Source of the DNA: Lentzea aerocolonigenes
GTDB taxonomy: Bacteria; Actinomycetota; Actinomycetes; Mycobacteriales; Pseudonocardiaceae
Reading direction: 5' to 3'
DNA: 64,000 bases
Assembly (NCBI RefSeq): GCF_000974445.1
Contig: NZ_BBOJ01000018.1
Span: forward strand, 180,177 to 244,176
Positions 1 to 7,570 of this stretch are shown here, piece after piece (the stretch's first letter is position 1; every line of letters starts with the position of its first letter). A program made the position numbers and the translations under genes. Under the pieces are notes generated by a model that worked only from the letters and a program-made list of their open reading frames with translations, had not been told where the DNA came from and did no database searches.

Positions 1-46
1 TCGGTGAGCTCGCCGCAGTGGCGCGAGCCTAGAAGAGGGGGAGAAA

Positions 47-391
47 GTGGATCCAGCACAGTGGCTGGCGGACTACCAGGAACGCCTGGAACGCGTCGCG
101 TACAGCGCGCGGTCGGCGAGCGCGAGTCTCGCGGAGGTCGGGGCGAGCGCGACCTCGCCACGCGGTGAGGTCACCGTGACGGTGAACGCCGGTGGCGTGC
201 TCGGCGACGTCGCGTTGACGCCGGCGGCGCGCAAGCTCGACGTCGACACGCTCGCGGTGCTGATCGTCAGCACCGCGCGGGAGGCGCAACGGCTGGCGAG
301 CGCCCGCATGACCGAGATCATGGCGGACTACCTCGGTGAGAGCGACGCGCTGCACCAGGTCACGAAACACCTCCCGGAGGCCGTGCGATGA
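47..391 (+). CDS. YbaB/EbfC-like protein of an ESX-type operon
   Basis: This 114-residue protein has the size and layout of the YbaB/EbfC nucleoid-associated family: an N-terminal helix, a central beta segment (VTVTVNAGG, about residues 42-50) and a C-terminal helix. Family members bind DNA as dimers, but in actinomycetes many small YbaB-like proteins sit beside WXG100 genes and their role there is unclear. The GTG start follows a purine-rich AGAAGAGGGGGAG stretch. Its stop overlaps the start of the next gene in an ATGA, so the first genes are translationally coupled. The binding function is inferred from fold similarity only. Confidence 0.6.
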   Translation: MDPAQWLADYQERLERVAYSARSASASLAEVGASATSPRGEVTVTVNAGGVLGDVALTPAARKLDVDTLAVLIVSTAREAQRLASARMTEIMADYLGESDALHQVTKHLPEAVR

Positions 392-687
392 GCTTCACCG
401 TCGACCACGAGCAGCTGCGCGGTCACGCCGCGACGCTCGCCGGGTGCGCGGACCGGTTGTCCGCCACCGGAAAGCAGCTCCCCGACCAGCTCGGCCAGGA
501 CTCGCTGGGCTCGTTCGCGCAGTTCCTGACCTCGGGCCTGGGCGCGGCGATGGGGGAGACGCTCGCGGCCTGCGCCCATGTCGCATCCACAATGGACAAG
601 GTGGGCGCCGGTCTGCGGCAGACCGCCGACACCTACCAGCGCACCGACGACGACAACGTCGTGAACCTCACCGGGGCCGCCCGATGA
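388..687 (+). CDS. WXG100/ESX secretion-target-like small helical protein
   Basis: A 99-residue helical protein with the layout of ESX-1 secretion-associated or EspC-like proteins: a long helix starting with the FTVDHEQLRGHAATLAGCADRL region, a break near the middle, and a second helix ending in a YQRTDDDN tail that resembles the C-terminal YxxxD/E export signal of type VII substrates. It overlaps both neighbours in ATGA junctions. No ESX ATPase or membrane component is in the window, so the secretion system would be encoded elsewhere. Export is an inference from size, helix pattern and tail. Confidence 0.6.
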   Translation: MSFTVDHEQLRGHAATLAGCADRLSATGKQLPDQLGQDSLGSFAQFLTSGLGAAMGETLAACAHVASTMDKVGAGLRQTADTYQRTDDDNVVNLTGAAR

Positions 688-1460
688 CCGCCACCACGAC
701 GGACGCGGGCACGATCGCCGCGCTGCTGAACGAACTCCGCACCACCACGAACGCCATCGCCGGTGACCAGTGGCTCTCCTCGGGCCTCGCGGGCACCCCC
801 AAGGCCGACATCAGCCGGCTCGGCTCGAACGACAAACCGTTGCAGGCACTGGACAGCGCGGGCGTCGGCTTCCTCACGCCGATGATCTCGTTCCTCGAAG
901 AGCCGCTGAACCAGTTGCGCGGCAACCCGGACGGCGTCGGGCAGGGTGCGAGCGAGTTCCAGAACGCGGCCAGGTCCGCCACCTCACTGGCCGAGGAGTA
1001 CAGCTCCAAGGCGAGCAGCGAGACGAGCGGCTGGTCCGGTCAGAGCGCGACCGACTACGCCAAGACCGGCAAGGAGATCGCCGACGGCGTGTTGTCCGTC
1101 GCCGAGACCGCGCTGACCAACGCCACCGCGCTGATCAAGGCGGGCGAGGTGGTCGCCCAGGTCGTCGCCGAGGTGACCCGGCTGATCACCGAGGCGATCG
1201 GCAAGATCGTGCCGATCATGACCGAGGCGATCGCGGCGGCACCGGCGACGTTCGGGCAGAGCATCGCCGTGGCGATCCCGCAGTGCGTGCAGATCGCCGT
1301 CGAGTGCGGGGCGCAGATCGCGGTCAAGCTCGGTGAGCTGCTCGCGAGCGGCGAGAACCTGATCAAACTGGTCGAGGGCGCGCAGGCCGTGCTGAAGATC
1401 GTGAAGCAGGCGCTCTCGGTGATCGGCGACAAGAGCACCTCGGCGGAGGCGGCCTCGTGA
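684..1460 (+). CDS. WXG100-like helical protein with alanine-rich C-terminal helices
   Basis: A 258-residue protein. Residues about 1-135 look like an extended WXG100/PPE-type helical hairpin with a GWSGQSATDY turn carrying the W-x-G signature near residue 115. The rest is a set of alanine- and isoleucine-rich amphipathic helices (about residues 140-245). No C-terminal toxin or enzyme domain is visible, so it is more like a structural ESX partner than a polymorphic toxin. The ATG at 684 overlaps the previous stop and was chosen over an in-frame upstream start that would run through the neighbour. Its last codons overlap the serine hydrolase start. Confidence 0.6.
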   Translation: MTATTTDAGTIAALLNELRTTTNAIAGDQWLSSGLAGTPKADISRLGSNDKPLQALDSAGVGFLTPMISFLEEPLNQLRGNPDGVGQGASEFQNAARSATSLAEEYSSKASSETSGWSGQSATDYAKTGKEIADGVLSVAETALTNATALIKAGEVVAQVVAEVTRLITEAIGKIVPIMTEAIAAAPATFGQSIAVAIPQCVQIAVECGAQIAVKLGELLASGENLIKLVEGAQAVLKIVKQALSVIGDKSTSAEAAS

Positions 1461-2506
1461 AGCGACTCACCGCCGTGGTCTGCGCGTTCGTGCTCCTCGG
1501 CGTCGCGCCCGCGAAGGCCGACGACGCCGTGCGGACCGTGCTCGACCAGTACGCAGCCCAGGCAGGACCGGGCGTCGCCGTGCACACCGCGCGGTACACG
1601 CTCTCCGCGGGCACCGGGAAGATCAACGAACAACGCGCGATCACCGCGTCCGACCACTTCCGGATCGGCAGCCAGACCAAGACGTTCACCGCGGCGGTGG
1701 TCCTCCAGCTCGTCGACGAGCACCGCGTCGAGCTGGACGCACCGATCTCGCGGTACCTGCCCGGTGTCGTCAGCGGCAACTACAACGGCGACGTGATCAC
1801 CGTCCGCCAGCTCCTGCAGCACACCAGCGGCCTCGTTCGCGACGTGCGTGACGCACGGGCGAACCCGGACGGCACGTTCTCCCTCGCCGAGCTGGTCCGC
1901 TCCGCGATGGACGAGCCCGCGCAGTCCGCGCCCGGTGCCGCGCTGAACTACTCCAACGTCGGCTACCTGGTGCTGGGCCTGCTGATCGAGAAGATCACCG
2001 CGAAGCCGGCGGGCACCGTGATCACCGAGCGGATCATCAGCCCGCTCGGCCTCACGCAGACCGCCTTCCCCGCGCCAGGGGATCGCGCGCTGAGCACCCC
2101 GTTCCTCAACGGGTACATCGGTGGCCGCCTGGGCCCGTTCTTCTTCTGGACCGAGGCGACCACCAGCCAGGAGCTGTCGTTCTGGAGCACCGCCGGCGCG
2201 ATGTCATCCACTTTGGACGACATCCGGCGGTTCTACCGGGCACTGCTGGGCGGCCAGGTCGTCTCACCGGCGGCGCTGGCGGAAATGCGCCGCACGGTCA
2301 GCTCCTACGGCCTCGCGCTGGCCGAGGTGCCGCTGACGTGCGGGGGAGTGGCGTGGGGTCACAACGGATCGTTGCCCACCGGCCACTACTCGCTGACGCT
2401 GGCCACCGACGACGGCCGGTCCGTGTCGGTCGTGACCAACACGAACCAGCCCGGCTCACAGCCGTCCGCCATCGCGGTGGCGGACAAGGCTTTGTGCACT
2501 AGCTAG
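1457..2506 (+). CDS. Secreted class C beta-lactamase-fold serine hydrolase (D,D-peptidase-like)
   Basis: A 349-residue exported hydrolase of the beta-lactamase class C/AmpH/D-alanyl-D-alanine carboxypeptidase superfamily. A signal peptide covers about residues 1-21 with an AKA cleavage site. The catalytic motif SxxK is SQTK (Ser72, Lys75), the second motif is YSN (about 166-168), and the third-motif position carries HNG (about 295). Such enzymes act on peptidoglycan stem peptides, esters or amides outside the cell, and the true substrate cannot be told from sequence. It is the last gene of the ESX-like operon, with overlapping codons. Its 3' end overlaps the convergent sucD by eight bases. 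Confidence 0.85.
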   Translation: MKRLTAVVCAFVLLGVAPAKADDAVRTVLDQYAAQAGPGVAVHTARYTLSAGTGKINEQRAITASDHFRIGSQTKTFTAAVVLQLVDEHRVELDAPISRYLPGVVSGNYNGDVITVRQLLQHTSGLVRDVRDARANPDGTFSLAELVRSAMDEPAQSAPGAALNYSNVGYLVLGLLIEKITAKPAGTVITERIISPLGLTQTAFPAPGDRALSTPFLNGYIGGRLGPFFFWTEATTSQELSFWSTAGAMSSTLDDIRRFYRALLGGQVVSPAALAEMRRTVSSYGLALAEVPLTCGGVAWGHNGSLPTGHYSLTLATDDGRSVSVVTNTNQPGSQPSAIAVADKALCTS

Positions 2507-3377
2507 TCAGGACGGCACGTGCCAGGGCGGCGGTTTCGGACGGCGTCCTGCCGACCTCGATCCCCACCGCCTCCATGGCCTGCTTCTTGGCTTGCGCCGT
2601 GCCCGAGGACCCCGAGACGATGGCGCCCGCGTGGCCCATCGTCTTGCCCTCGGGCGCGGTGAAGCCGGCGACGTAGCCGACCACCGGCTTCGAGACGTTG
2701 TCCCGCACGAACTCCGCCGCCCGTTCCTCCGCGTCACCGCCGATCTCGCCGATCATCACGATCAGCTCGGTCTCCGGATCGGCCTCGAACGCCGCGATCG
2801 CGTCGATGTGCGTCGTGCCGACGATCGGGTCGCCGCCGATGCCGACGCACGTGGAGAAGCCGAAGTCCTTCAGCTCGTGCATCAGCTGGTAGGTCAGCGT
2901 GCCGGACTTCGACACCAGGCCGATCGAACCGGGCTTGGTGATGTCCGCAGGGATGATGCCCGCGTTCGACTTGCCGGGGCTGATGATGCCGGGGCAGTTC
3001 GGCCCGATGATCCGCGTGCCCGAGTCTTCGGCGTGGGCCCAGAACTGTGCCGTGTCGTGCACCGGGACGCCCTCGGTGATCACCACCGCGAGCCCGATCC
3101 CGGCGTCGATCGCCTCGATGACGGCGTCCTTCGTGAACGCGGGCGGCACGAACAGCACCGACACGTTCGCGCCGGTCTCCCGCATCGCCTCGGCCACCGT
3201 GCCGAACACAGGGAGCGTGACGTCGTCGAACCCCATTGAGGTGCCTGCCTTGCGCGCGTTCACGCCGCCGACGACCTGCGTGCCCGCCGCGAGCATGCGG
3301 CGGGTGTGCTTGGAGCCCTCCGAGCCGGTCATGCCCTGCACGACCACGCGGCTGTGCTCGTCGAGGAAGATCGCCAT
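2499..3377 (-). CDS. sucD: Succinate-CoA ligase alpha subunit
   Basis: A 292-residue protein of normal length for SucD. The N-terminal Rossmann-type CoA-binding domain carries VVVQGMTGSEGSKHTRRML. The C-terminal ligase domain has the phosphohistidine region GHAGAIVSG, whose His accepts phosphate during succinyl-CoA plus NDP to succinate plus NTP in the citric acid cycle. The ATG at 3377 overlaps the sucC stop in an ATGA. Its partner sucC carries a frameshift, so a working complex is uncertain unless the frameshift is a sequencing error. Given the oxalate neighbourhood a related acid-CoA ligase role is possible, but nothing in the sequence singles out another substrate. Confidence 0.9.
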   Translation of the reverse strand: MAIFLDEHSRVVVQGMTGSEGSKHTRRMLAAGTQVVGGVNARKAGTSMGFDDVTLPVFGTVAEAMRETGANVSVLFVPPAFTKDAVIEAIDAGIGLAVVITEGVPVHDTAQFWAHAEDSGTRIIGPNCPGIISPGKSNAGIIPADITKPGSIGLVSKSGTLTYQLMHELKDFGFSTCVGIGGDPIVGTTHIDAIAAFEADPETELIVMIGEIGGDAEERAAEFVRDNVSKPVVGYVAGFTAPEGKTMGHAGAIVSGSSGTAQAKKQAMEAVGIEVGRTPSETAALARAVLTS

Positions 3378-4484
3378 CAGGACTCCTGTCCGGCGCCGGC
3401 GAGCGCGGCGGCCCAGCCCGCCGCGTCGTCCATCGTGTGCGCCACGGTGATCAGCGGGTGTCGTGCCTCGTCGAGGATGCGGTGGCCGGCCTCGGCGTTG
3501 TTGCCGTCCAGCCGCACGACCAGCGGCTTGTCGGCGCGGTCGCCGAGGAGACCCAGTGCCTGCACGATTCCGTTGGCCACCGCGTCGCACGCGGTGATGC
3601 CGCCGAAGACGTTCACGAACACGCTGCGCACCGACGGGTCGGAGAGGATGACGTCGAGGCCGTCGGCCATCACCTGGGCCGAGGCGCCGCCACCGATGTC
3701 GAGGAAGTTCGCGGGCGCGGCACCCGGCCAGCGCCACGACGTCCAAAGTGGACATGACGAGACCGGCGCCGTTTCCGATGACGCCGACCGTGCCGTCGAG
3801 CTTGACGTAGTTCAGGCCCTTCTCGGCCGCCCGCACCTCCAACGGGTCACCCTCCGCGCCCGAATCGGTGCGGGAGTGCCGGAAGGACGCGTTGTCGTCC
3901 AGCGTCACCTTGCCGTCGAGCGCCACGATCCGGCCGTCCTTCGTGCGCGCCAACGGGTTCACTTCGACGAGTGTCGCGTCCTCGGAAACGAAGACCTTCC
4001 ACAACGCGGAAGCGACTGCGTTCACTTCCGTCGCGATTTCCGGTGGAAACACCGCAGCTGCGTCGAAGGACGAAGCGGGCATTCGAGTGATGGAGTCCGC
4101 CATCTCCTCGATCTCCACGCCGCCGGTGGCCGACGCCATGCCGATGAACGTCCTGTTGGCACGATCGAGCAGGAACGACAGGTAGTACTCCTCGGCGATC
4201 TCGCTCGCCTCGGTCACCAGCACCTTGTGCACGGTGTGGCCCTTGATGTCCATGCCCAGAACGGCCTCGGCCGCGGCGAAAGCTTCGTCGGGCGACGAAG
4301 CGAGCTTGATGCCGCCCGCCTTGCCGCGTCCGCCGGTCTTCACCTGAGCCTTGACGACGACCGTGCCGCCCAGCTTCGCGGCTGCCTCGCGCGCGGATTC
4401 AGGAGTGTCCGCCACAAAACCACGCGGAACGGGCACTCCGTGGCGCTCGAAGAGGTCCCGCGCTTCATGTTCGAAAAGATCCAC
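3377..4484 (-). pseudogene. sucC: Succinate-CoA ligase beta subunit, frameshifted
   Basis: An ATP-grasp SucC homologue with the N-terminal MDLFEHEARDLFERHGVPVP region, KAQVKTGGRGKAGG nucleotide site and DATLVEVNPL metal site. The reading frame breaks after VMSTLDVVALAG. The continuation, APANFLDIGGGA to the C-terminal AGAGQES, lies in another frame. Removing one C from the CCC at 3723-3725 restores the frame as ALAGAAPANFLD, which matches the spacing in E. coli SucC, so a one-base insertion is the simplest reading. Without the repair the protein runs out of frame into sucD. GTG start at 4484 follows GGAAGGA. It may be a real pseudogene or an assembly error. Confidence 0.85.
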
Positions 4485-4622
4485 CGTGTGCGTCCTTCCG
4501 CCGAAAACTTGCGGCCATCTCTGGACATCCGGTTGATAGCGGAGTAACGATATGCCTACCTCATACGGTATGCAATCTACAGTCGAGCGCTGCAGCCGGC
4601 GCTGGGGAGGAGCTGGTCACTG
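4485..4622. promoter_or_regulatory. Divergent sucC/oxc promoter region with GntR-type operator
   Basis: The 138-base space between divergent sucC and the oxalate operon holds CATACGGTATGCAATC at 4562-4577. Read on the minus strand it gives GATTGCATACCGTATG, nearly the same as the sites at 13995 and 15924. It is placed to control both directions. FadR/FCD-type GntR repressors usually bind short palindromes of this kind. Binding by the local GntR protein is inferred from the repeated site. Confidence 0.65.
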
Positions 4623-6308
4623 ATGACGACTTCCGCGGAGCCGGAACAGATCTCGGGTGGGCATCTGGTCGCCAAGGCGCTCAAAGCCGAGGGTGTCGAC
4701 ACCATCTTCACGCTGTGCGGCGGCCACATCATCGACATCTACGACGGCTGCGTGGACGAGGGCATCGCCGTCGTCGACGTACGACACGAACAGGTCGCGG
4801 CACACGCGGCCGACGGCTACGCCCGCATCACCGGCAAGCCCGGTTGCGCCGTCGTCACGGCGGGTCCCGGTACCACCGACGCCGTCACGGGCGTCGCCAA
4901 CGCGTTCCGCGCGGAGAGCCCGATGCTGCTGATCGGCGGCCAGGGTGCGCTGAGCCAGCACAAGATGGGCTCACTGCAGGACCTCCCGCACGTCGACATG
5001 ATGACGCCGATCACCAAGTTCGCGGCCAACGTCCCGCACACCGCGCGGATCGCGGACATGGTGTCGATGGCGTTCCGCGAGGCCAACGCCGGTGCGCCCG
5101 GCCCGTCGTTCCTGGAGATCCCGCGCGACGTCCTCGACGCGAAGGTGCCGCTGAGCACGGCCCGCATCCCGCAGGCAGGCCACTACCGCGCGTCCACGCG
5201 CAGCGCTGGTGACCCTAGGGACGTCGAGAAGCTCGCGGACCTGTTGGTGCACGCGAAGAAACCCGCGATCCTGCTGGGCAGCCAGGTGTGGACGACGCGC
5301 GCCACGGACTCGGCGATCGAGCTCGTGCGGACGTTGAACATCCCCGCCTACATGAACGGCGCGGGCCGCGGCACCCTGCCTCCCGGCGACCCGCACCACT
5401 TCCAGCTCTCCCGCCGCTACGCCTTCGACAACGCCGACGTCATCGTCATCGTCGGCACCCCCTTCGACTTCCGGATGGGCTACGGCCGCAGGCTCTCGCA
5501 GAACGCGACGGTCGTGCAGATCGACCTCGACTACCGCACGGTCGGCAAGAACCGCGACGTCGACCTCGGCATCGTCGGCGACGCGGACCTGGTCCTGTCC
5601 ACCGTCACGCAGGCCGCCTCCGGCCGCGAGGACAACGGCGCGATGGGCCGCAAGGTGTGGCTGGAGGAGCTGCAGGCCGTCGAGGAGAAGGCCCGGCAGA
5701 AGCGCCTGGAACACCTGCGTTCCGACGACATGCCGATCCACCCGTACCGGTTGGTGAGCGAGATCAACGACTTCCTCACCGAGGACTCCGTCTACATCGG
5801 CGACGGCGGCGACGTCGTCACGTTCTCCGGTCAGGTCGTGCAGCCGAAGTCGCCAGGCCACTGGATGGACCCCGGTCCACTCGGGACGCTCGGCGTCGGC
5901 GTCCCGTTCGTGCTGGCCGCGAAACTGGCCAGGCCGGACAAGGAGGTCGTGGCCCTGTTCGGCGACGGCGCATTCAGCCTCACCGGCTGGGACTTCGAGA
6001 CGCTGGTCCGCTACAACCTGCCGTTCGTCGGCATCGTCGGCAACAACTCGTCGATGAACCAGATCCGCTACGGCCAGGCAGCGAAGTACGGCCTGGAACG
6101 CGAGCGCGTCGGCAACACGCTCGGCGACGTCCGCTACGACCAGTTCGCCAAGATGCTCGGCGGCTACGGCGAGGAAGTGCGCGACCCCAAGGACATCGGT
6201 CCAGCGCTGCAACGCGCCCGCGAGTCCGGCAAGCCGTCGCTGATCAACGTGTGGATCGACCCCGACGTGTACGCGCCCGGAACCATGAACCAGACGATGT
6301 ACAAGTAG
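4623..6308 (+). CDS. oxc: TPP-dependent oxalyl-CoA decarboxylase-like enzyme
   Basis: A 561-residue enzyme of the acetolactate synthase/oxalyl-CoA decarboxylase/2-hydroxyacyl-CoA lyase family. The N-terminal pyrimidine-binding domain has the catalytic Glu in VRHEQVAAHAADGYAR (about residue 56), the middle domain resembles a DHS-like fold, and the C-terminal domain carries the TPP-Mg motif GDGAFSLTGWDFETL to GNN (about 446-476). Oxc converts oxalyl-CoA to formyl-CoA and CO2. The next gene is a clear formyl-CoA:oxalate CoA-transferase, which makes this the best call, but by eye the sequence is distant from the Oxalobacter enzyme. 2-hydroxyacyl-CoA lyase is the main alternative. GAGGAG lies upstream of the ATG. 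Confidence 0.7.
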   Translation: MTTSAEPEQISGGHLVAKALKAEGVDTIFTLCGGHIIDIYDGCVDEGIAVVDVRHEQVAAHAADGYARITGKPGCAVVTAGPGTTDAVTGVANAFRAESPMLLIGGQGALSQHKMGSLQDLPHVDMMTPITKFAANVPHTARIADMVSMAFREANAGAPGPSFLEIPRDVLDAKVPLSTARIPQAGHYRASTRSAGDPRDVEKLADLLVHAKKPAILLGSQVWTTRATDSAIELVRTLNIPAYMNGAGRGTLPPGDPHHFQLSRRYAFDNADVIVIVGTPFDFRMGYGRRLSQNATVVQIDLDYRTVGKNRDVDLGIVGDADLVLSTVTQAASGREDNGAMGRKVWLEELQAVEEKARQKRLEHLRSDDMPIHPYRLVSEINDFLTEDSVYIGDGGDVVTFSGQVVQPKSPGHWMDPGPLGTLGVGVPFVLAAKLARPDKEVVALFGDGAFSLTGWDFETLVRYNLPFVGIVGNNSSMNQIRYGQAAKYGLERERVGNTLGDVRYDQFAKMLGGYGEEVRDPKDIGPALQRARESGKPSLINVWIDPDVYAPGTMNQTMYK

Positions 6309-6317
6309 GTGAGCGAG

Positions 6318-7547
6318 ATGGCCAAGGCCCTGGAAGGCGTCAAAGTCCTCGACATGACGCACGTGCAGTCCGGACCGTCGTCGACCCAGCTGCTCGCCTG
6401 GCTGGGTGCGGACGTCATCAAGCTGGAGACGCCGGGACGCGGCGACATCACGCGCGGCCAGCTGCGCGATCTGCCCGATGTGGACAGTCTCTACTTCACG
6501 ATGCTCAACTGCAACAAGCGGAGCATCACCCTCAACATGAAGGCTCCTGAGGGCAAGGAGGTCTTCGAGAAGCTGATCGCCGACGTCGACGTCCTGGTCG
6601 AGAACTTCGGACCTGGTGTCGTCGAACGGTTCGGCTACCCGTGGGAGAAGCTCCAGGAGCTCAACCCCGAGCTGATCTACGCCTCCATCAAGGGCTTCGG
6701 GCCCGGCCGCTACGCCGACTTCAAGGCGTACGAGGTGATCGCGCAGGCCATGGGCGGCTCGATGAGCACCACCGGGTTCGAGGAAGGCCCGCCGCTCGCC
6801 ACCGGCGCGCAGATCGGCGACTCCGGTACCGGAATCCACCTCGTGGCGGGCATCCTCGCCGCGTTGTACCAACGCACGAACACGGGCCGTGGGCAACGCG
6901 TCCAGGTGGCGATGCAGGACGCCGTGCTCAACCTGTGCCGGGTGAAGCTGCGCGACCAGCAGCGGCTCGCCCACGGGCCGCTGGGGGAGTACCCGAACGA
7001 GCAGTTCTCCGACGAGGTCCCCCGCTCCGGCAACGCCTCCGGTGGTGGCCAGCCCGGCTGGGCGGTGCGCTGCGCCCCCGGCGGCCCCAACGACTACATC
7101 TACGTGATCATCCAGCCGGTCGGGTGGAAGCCGCTGACCGAGCTGATCGGCAAACCGGAGCTCGCCGACGACCCCGCTTGGGCGACGCCGGAGGTGCGGC
7201 TCTCCAAGCTGGACAAGGCGTTCGCGCTGATCGAGGAGTGGACGGAGAAGCACACCAAGTGGGAGGTGATGGACAAGCTCAACGCCCACAACATCCCGTG
7301 CGGACCCATTCTGTCCACAAAGGAGATCATCGAGGACGAGACCCTGGCCGAGCTCGGCATCGTCGTCGAGGTCGACCACCCCGAGCGCGGCACGTTCAAG
7401 ACGGTCGGCAACCCGCTCAAGCTCTCCGACTCGGAAGTTCCGGTACAGCGCCCGCCGCTGCTCGGTGAGCACAACGACGAGGTCCTCGGCGCGCTGGGCT
7501 ACAGCACCGAACGACTGGCCGAACTCCGCACCGCCGGCGTCATCTGA
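6318..7547 (+). CDS. frc: Formyl-CoA:oxalate CoA-transferase
   Basis: A 409-residue class III CoA-transferase. It moves CoA from formyl-CoA to oxalate, making oxalyl-CoA for the decarboxylase. Similarity to the Oxalobacter enzyme runs from LEGVKVLDMTHVQSGP through VDSLYFTMLNCNKRSI to the catalytic Asp in QVAMQDAVLN and the glycine loop SGNASGGGQPGW, which is a hallmark of formyl-CoA transferases. The ATG at 6318 was preferred to a GTG at 6309 because it follows GGTGAGCGAG and matches the family start. The gene begins nine bases after the oxc stop. This is the firmest marker of oxalate catabolism in the window. Confidence 0.92.
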   Translation: MAKALEGVKVLDMTHVQSGPSSTQLLAWLGADVIKLETPGRGDITRGQLRDLPDVDSLYFTMLNCNKRSITLNMKAPEGKEVFEKLIADVDVLVENFGPGVVERFGYPWEKLQELNPELIYASIKGFGPGRYADFKAYEVIAQAMGGSMSTTGFEEGPPLATGAQIGDSGTGIHLVAGILAALYQRTNTGRGQRVQVAMQDAVLNLCRVKLRDQQRLAHGPLGEYPNEQFSDEVPRSGNASGGGQPGWAVRCAPGGPNDYIYVIIQPVGWKPLTELIGKPELADDPAWATPEVRLSKLDKAFALIEEWTEKHTKWEVMDKLNAHNIPCGPILSTKEIIEDETLAELGIVVEVDHPERGTFKTVGNPLKLSDSEVPVQRPPLLGEHNDEVLGALGYSTERLAELRTAGVI

Positions 7548-7570
7548 CACCTCTAGGGAGACGAGATCTC

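Noticed and set aside
2499..4484. A natural SucC-SucD fusion protein of 661 residues
   Set aside because: The apparent fusion comes from the frameshift. The middle part is Arg/Pro-rich out-of-frame sequence, and sucD has its own ATGA start.
4971..7550. Very long minus-strand frame opposite oxc and frc
   Set aside because: It is the shadow of two well-supported genes. Its protein is rich in Asp, Val, Arg and Leu with no domain, as expected for the complement of GC-rich coding DNA.
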